From contig CAZQUR010000101.1 in NCBI GenBank assembly GCA_964596535.1, forward strand, positions 1-9,350: DNA of 9,350 nucleotides, in the 5' to 3' direction. Below the pieces are notes generated by a model. The model was not told where the DNA came from and did not search any database. It worked only from the letters and a program-made list of their open reading frames with translations. Positions 6,209 to 9,350 of this stretch are shown piece by piece. Position 1 is the first letter of the stretch, and every line of letters starts with the position of its first letter. The position numbers were made by a program, and so were the translations under genes. This stretch comes from GCA-002779465 sp964596535 (GTDB lineage: Bacteria > Desulfobacterota > Desulfobacteria > Desulfobacterales > UBA2156).

Positions 6209-8140
6209 ATGAAAACATCCCTTCTCAAGCTTTATCCGCAAAAGGCCGTGGATGCCTTCACGGAAGATCTCGAAAAATTCGTGGCGCGTCTTTCCGGATT
6301 CCGTTCGGATGGACGTCCCCAAAAAACAGTTGCACCCGACTCCAGGGACCGGGTCATCCATGATGCGGTACTGATTTGTTACGCAGACACCGTCGTGGAT
6401 CACACCTCGGACAAAAAGCCGCTGATCCTTCTGAGGGATTTTTTACATCGGTACCGGATACCGGATCGGCTCAATATCGTGCACATCCTCCCCTTTTTTC
6501 CCTGGGATACGGACCGGGGGTTTTCGGTGACGGATTATTACCGGGTCCACCCGGATTACGGATCCTGGACGGACATCGCCGATCTGCGTCCGCACGTATC
6601 CTTGATGTTCGATTTTGTGATCAACCATGCCTCCATTCAAAACCCGCTGGTGCATTCCGCCCTCATCGAAAGACACCTGGCATCGAATGATCCGCGGTAC
6701 GTCCGGTTTGCACCCTACAAGGATTTCGTCATCGCGTTTTCAGATGAAGAAAAGCCCTCGGAGGAAAGCCTGAAAAGACTTGTCCGGCCCCGGGCCACGC
6801 CGGTTCTGACCCCCTACGCCGTATTCGAAAAAACGGACGGATCCCTTTTTGCGACCCTGGGCTTTTCCGGAAAAACGCCCCCCGGAAAAGACGCCGGAAA
6901 ACGCGGTACAGGATGGGTCTGGACCACCTTTTCCCGCCCTTTCCTTCCGGACGGATCCATAGCCACCCGGCAGGTGGATCTCAATTTCAGGAATCCCGCT
7001 GTCCTCCTGGAGGCCGTCAAAATCCTGTTCCATTACGTGAACAAGGGTGCCTCCCTGATCCGCCTGGATGCCGTGGCCTATATCTGGAAAAATATCGCCT
7101 CCACGTCCATCCACGAGCCCCAAGCCCATATCCTCATCCGGGTCCTCCGGCGGATTTTAAAACGCGTTTTTCCGGAAACGCGCCTGGTGGCCGAAGTCAA
7201 CGAACCCCAGGACCAAATCCTTGCGTACCTGGGCACAAAAGAGCGCCGGGAATGCGACCTGGTCTACCAGTTCTCCCATTTTCCCCTGGCTCTCTACAGC
7301 GTGCTGACCGGCGATGGAAGCCCCTATATCCGCTGGTTGAAGTCCCTGGGACCCTTTGGGGGCCGCCAATTCATCACCGTTTTAGGAAGCCACGACGGCA
7401 TGGGGCTCAAACCGGCACACGGTTGGCTCACCCCGGATCAGATCGATGCCCTCGTGGACATTCTCGTGCTCGAACACGGGGCGCTCCCCAACTATGCGGC
7501 GCTGCCCGGGGGGAAAAAGATCGTCTATGAAGTCTGCGCCACCCCGTGGAATCTCATCAACAACCCAAAGAACAACGATTCGGAAAGGCTTTGCCGTTCC
7601 CGATATCTTGCCGTGGTGGCGCTGGGTTTCCTCGTGCGGGGGGTTCCGGCGTTTTACATCAACGGATTGATCGGCGCTGAAAACGCCCCGGTCGACACCC
7701 TGGATGAAAACCGCTCCATCAACCGCCAGCGCTTCGATACGGGATGGCTTTTCAAGCAACTGGACGGCGGATCCAGGCGGATGAAAGGCGTTATGGAAGG
7801 GATTTTGCATCTTCTGGAAATCCGGCGGAAAGAACCGGCCTTCGATCCCCGGGCGCCCGCGGCGGCGCCGGTTTCCACAAAAAACCCAGGGGTGGTCTGC
7901 GCCTGGATGCACACGCGGTCGAAACGAAGCGGTATCCTGGCCTGCATCAGCGTCTCCAAAAGAATCGAATCGGTGCGGCTGCCGCCGGATGCCGTTGCCG
8001 CCGGGACCCGTTGGAAAGACCTTCTGAGCGGCAGGACGTTTTCCGTGAATGAAAAGGGGAGGCTCTCGTTGGAACTGGCCCCCTACCAGATCCTGTGGCT
8101 CAAGCCCCTTCGAATGCGAACAGGAAAATCCCGTCCGTAA
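6209..8140 (+). CDS. GH13 subfamily 18 alpha-glucosyl phosphorylase (sucrose/glucosylglycerate phosphorylase-like)
   Basis: A 643-residue probable cytoplasmic enzyme; no signal peptide is visible. GH13_18 enzymes reversibly phosphorolyse alpha-glucosides (sucrose, sucrose 6'-phosphate, glucosylglycerol, glucosylglycerate) to alpha-glucose 1-phosphate with retention. Visible motifs: VHILPFFPWDTDRGFSVTDYY; region I DFVINHAS (D135, N139, H140); RPRATPVLTP (193-202); region II IRLDAVAYIWK with nucleophile D287; region III AEVNEPQ with acid/base E329; region IV GSHDGMGLKP with H395-D396; GVPAFYINGLIGAEN (from 478); and NRSINRQ (501-507). A beta-domain follows to the end. It is longer than usual (about 480-590). 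It differs from remembered relatives by about 10 extra residues after WTTFS (243-254) and by EPQ where VPH normally follows the acid/base motif. The donor is probably an alpha-glucoside, but the acceptor cannot be assigned. ATG 6209 is the only usable start (in-frame TAA at 6176), although its AAAGG abuts the ATG. It converges on the thiolation gene, with no sugar transporter or synthase nearby. Confidence 0.88.
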   Translation: MKTSLLKLYPQKAVDAFTEDLEKFVARLSGFRSDGRPQKTVAPDSRDRVIHDAVLICYADTVVDHTSDKKPLILLRDFLHRYRIPDRLNIVHILPFFPWDTDRGFSVTDYYRVHPDYGSWTDIADLRPHVSLMFDFVINHASIQNPLVHSALIERHLASNDPRYVRFAPYKDFVIAFSDEEKPSEESLKRLVRPRATPVLTPYAVFEKTDGSLFATLGFSGKTPPGKDAGKRGTGWVWTTFSRPFLPDGSIATRQVDLNFRNPAVLLEAVKILFHYVNKGASLIRLDAVAYIWKNIASTSIHEPQAHILIRVLRRILKRVFPETRLVAEVNEPQDQILAYLGTKERRECDLVYQFSHFPLALYSVLTGDGSPYIRWLKSLGPFGGRQFITVLGSHDGMGLKPAHGWLTPDQIDALVDILVLEHGALPNYAALPGGKKIVYEVCATPWNLINNPKNNDSERLCRSRYLAVVALGFLVRGVPAFYINGLIGAENAPVDTLDENRSINRQRFDTGWLFKQLDGGSRRMKGVMEGILHLLEIRRKEPAFDPRAPAAAPVSTKNPGVVCAWMHTRSKRSGILACISVSKRIESVRLPPDAVAAGTRWKDLLSGRTFSVNEKGRLSLELAPYQILWLKPLRMRTGKSRP

Positions 8141-8150
8141 AACACGGGAT
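8128..8150. terminator. Hairpin over both convergent stop codons, possible shared terminator
   Basis: ATCCCGT (8128-8134) and ACGGGAT (8144-8150) form a perfect 7-bp stem with a 9-nt loop that holds the phosphorylase stop codon; the right arm touches the stop of the opposite gene. On the minus strand the stem is followed by TTTCC (with a stem T, four Ts in a row); on the plus strand there is no U-tract. It is therefore a weak intrinsic terminator at best, favouring the leftward transcript, but it is the only candidate in the 9-bp gap. Confidence 0.4.
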
Positions 8151-9139
8151 CAAATCAGGAGGTGCTGAATTTCTTTCGGGGGAACCGGGGCCGCCCGGAG
8201 GGTAAATTCTTTTTCGGGTGTGATGACCCGGACGGCCACCTCGGGAGGGGTGCCTTTACAATACCCCGCGCAAACGGCGGCGGCGTTCAACATCACCTCC
8301 TCGGACCCGCCGCGGGGGATCAGGACGATGGGCCCGGGAAGTCCCGGCTTTAAAAGAATATCGCTTTCAGGGGCGTAGTAATCCAGGAGTTGTTCATTGT
8401 CTTTCCGGGTGCGGCCCACGATGATCTTGGTCCGGGGGTCCAACCGGATATGCCGCCCGTACTTTAACAGGTGAAACTCCCGGATTTCGTGGCGGTCCTG
8501 GTGATCGAACAGGTCCTTCAGGCGTCGGGAGTACCCCACGTCGGTGAGAAGGCACCCGCCGGCGGGTGCAGGGTATTCGGAGATGCCGAAGTGTGCGACC
8601 AGTTCCATTTGCCGCTTCCGGGATCGCCCGGATATGTCCAGAAGCCGCGATCGATCCACCCGTCCCTCTTTTTCCGGCACGGTCTCCGGAAGCTTCCGGG
8701 CGCTCAACGGCCGGAGAATGAAACCATCGAACCCGGAATGCTTTTCCACGTACCGAAGGGAAGGACGGGACTGGGACATGGGCCGTTGCCCGAGGACTTC
8801 GCCGGAAAATAAAAAATCAAACCCGTCCTTTTTCATCTTCCGGCCCGCGATCCGAAACATCATGGCATGGCAGTCCAGGCAGGGATTCATGTACCGGCCG
8901 TATCCGCACGGGGGGTTTTTGAGCATCTCCAGGTATTCTTTCGTGATATCCTGGATCGTCAGCGGAATCCCCGTGATACGGGACGCTTTTTCGGCCTTGG
9001 CGGCGGAAAAAAAGGGGGTGACGAAGGTGATCCATTCCACATGAATCCCCTGGTGTTTCAGCACCATGCCCGAAAGCATGCTGTCCAGCCCGCCCGAACA
9101 GATCCCCAGGGCGCGGACGTCTTTTCTTGGTTTTTCCAT
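8150..9139 (-). CDS. PP-loop ATPase, ThiI/MnmA-like tRNA-thiolation enzyme
   Basis: A 329-residue cytoplasmic protein of the adenylating PP-loop family. These enzymes activate a tRNA uridine with ATP and replace its oxygen with sulfur (s4U8 by ThiI, s2U34 by MnmA). The PP-loop SGGLDS lies at residues 15-20. NPCLDC (C87, C90) and PAGGC (C196) provide three cysteines, the arrangement used by [4Fe-4S]-dependent thiolases such as TtcA/TtuA. FSGEVLGQRPMSQ and LLDISGRSRKRQMEL are strongly family-like. The C-terminal part (about 200-329) contains LLKYGRHIRL and KIIVGRTRKDNEQL, resembling an NFACT-R/DUF814-type RNA-binding domain. THUMP and rhodanese domains of classical ThiI are absent. Proteins of this layout are often annotated as thiouridylases in Desulfobacterota, but the modified position is not known to me. 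ATG 9139 has no good Shine-Dalgarno; the only purine run (GGGAAAA, at 9148-9154) sits in a leader inverted repeat. It appears monocistronic within the window. Confidence 0.82.
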   Translation of the reverse strand: MEKPRKDVRALGICSGGLDSMLSGMVLKHQGIHVEWITFVTPFFSAAKAEKASRITGIPLTIQDITKEYLEMLKNPPCGYGRYMNPCLDCHAMMFRIAGRKMKKDGFDFLFSGEVLGQRPMSQSRPSLRYVEKHSGFDGFILRPLSARKLPETVPEKEGRVDRSRLLDISGRSRKRQMELVAHFGISEYPAPAGGCLLTDVGYSRRLKDLFDHQDRHEIREFHLLKYGRHIRLDPRTKIIVGRTRKDNEQLLDYYAPESDILLKPGLPGPIVLIPRGGSEEVMLNAAAVCAGYCKGTPPEVAVRVITPEKEFTLRAAPVPPKEIQHLLI

Positions 9140-9140
9140 G

Positions 9141-9195
9141 AAATCGGTTTTCCCGGTTGACGGCTTTCCGCCGACCCGTTAAAAAGGGCCGATTT
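9141..9195 (-). promoter_or_regulatory. Inverted-repeat leader abutting the thiolation gene start
   Basis: CCGATTT (9189-9195) and AAATCGG (9141-9147) are exact 7-bp complements. With a TTTT bulge, GGG (9186-9188) and CCC (9152-9154) extend the stem by 3 bp. Inside it CGGC (9161-9164) and GCCG (9170-9173) form a small hairpin with a 5-nt loop. In the minus-strand transcript this would end one base before the ATG and pair the only purine-rich ribosome-binding candidate. Whether it is transcribed is uncertain: a weak promoter candidate, TTGAAA (9207-9202)-N18-TTTAAC (9183-9178), would start inside it. Confidence 0.35.
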
Positions 9196-9213
9196 AAAAC
9201 TTTTCAATAATGA

Positions 9214-9236
9214 CAAATTCGTAAAAGTCGAATTTG
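9214..9236. repeat. 8-bp perfect inverted repeat at the left edge of the intergenic repeat
   Basis: CAAATTCG (9214-9221) and CGAATTTG (9229-9236) are exact reverse complements around a 7-nt loop. It sits at the boundary where sequence resembling a dispersed intergenic repeat begins, and may be the terminal part of that repeat. Confidence 0.5.
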
Positions 9237-9350
9237 GGATGGCAAAGTAAAAAGTTCCAGATGCAAGGCGCGCAAATTCTGAGGAACGAGGCGTGCTTAC
9301 AGGTACGCCGCAATGACCTGTCTGCGTGCAACGCACAGGCAGGCGAAGAA
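9237..9350. repeat. Hairpin-rich dispersed intergenic repeat, partial, runs off the window
   Basis: This noncoding stretch carries GGCGTGC (9290-9296) and GTACGCC (9303-9309), a 7-bp stem with one G-U pair and a 6-nt loop. It is followed by a 27-nt imperfect palindrome, 9317-9343, where CCTG pairs with CAGG and the stem continues with two G-U pairs and one mismatch to a 3-nt loop. The wording of 9251-9316 (AAAAGTTCCAGATGCAAGG, then CTGAGGAACGAGGCGTGC, then TACGCCGCAATGACC) strongly resembles intergenic repeats I remember from Desulfobacteraceae genomes. No open frame here looks genuine. Only one copy is in the window, so the repeat status rests on memory and on internal symmetry. It might be a REP/MITE-like element. 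Confidence 0.45.

Noticed and set aside
9058..9336. Minus-strand open frame of 92 codons over the right-edge repeat and thiolation gene start
   Set aside because: It overlaps the repeat and the start of the real gene in another frame, and has no family features.
1..9350. CRISPR array, tRNA or rRNA genes, transposase, phage or toxin-antitoxin genes
   Set aside because: No regularly spaced direct repeats, cloverleaf-like sequence or matching protein was seen anywhere in the window.

Overview
The window looks like chromosomal DNA of a Gram-negative bacterium, most likely a sulfate-reducing member of the Desulfobacterota (Desulfosarcina/Desulfococcus-like). This rests on remembered resemblance only: a tripartite envelope efflux system, a PP-loop tRNA-thiolation enzyme of a type I associate with that group, a GC-rich coding style, and a right-edge repeat resembling intergenic repeats I recall from Desulfobacteraceae. 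No search was possible, so the taxonomy is tentative.

Layout, left to right. (1) 1-606: a promoter with a perfect 7+7 inverted repeat, then a plus-strand DtxR/MntR-type metalloregulator with a mixed set of metal ligands and a Cys-rich tail. (2) 687-5831, minus strand: a three-gene operon read right to left, consisting of a TetR-family repressor, a membrane-anchored periplasmic adaptor (AcrA-type) and an RND inner-membrane pump (AcrB/HAE1-type). The adaptor and pump genes overlap by 4 bp. No TolC-type outer-membrane channel is present, so it must be supplied from elsewhere. (3) 5832-6208: a control region of about 380 bp. It holds a near-consensus minus-strand promoter (TTGACA-N17-TATAAG) with an operator-like palindrome at its start point, an AT-only island, a perfect 18-bp palindrome related to the first, and a near-consensus plus-strand promoter (TTGACA-N17-TACAAT). 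(4) 6209-8140: a plus-strand GH13 subfamily 18 sugar phosphorylase (sucrose / glucosylglycerate / glucosylglycerol phosphorylase group). The catalytic residues are intact but loops near the acceptor site are unusual. (5) 8150-9139, minus strand: a PP-loop ATPase of the ThiI/MnmA-like tRNA-thiolation group with a CxxC + GGC cysteine set. It converges on the phosphorylase gene with 9 bp between them and a hairpin over both stop codons. (6) 9140-9350: a structured leader, then a hairpin-rich intergenic repeat that runs off the window.

How the parts work together. The TetR protein most plausibly represses its own promoter and thereby the adaptor/pump pair, with derepression by an unknown ligand that may be a pump substrate. 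The second palindrome lies between the efflux operon and the divergent phosphorylase gene, so co-regulation is possible but not shown. The metalloregulator, phosphorylase and thiolation gene have no evident functional link to one another. I see no CRISPR array, RNA gene, transposase or phage gene. The most unusual items are the divergent phosphorylase, the paired operator architecture, the hybrid metal site of the DtxR-type regulator, and the right-edge repeat.
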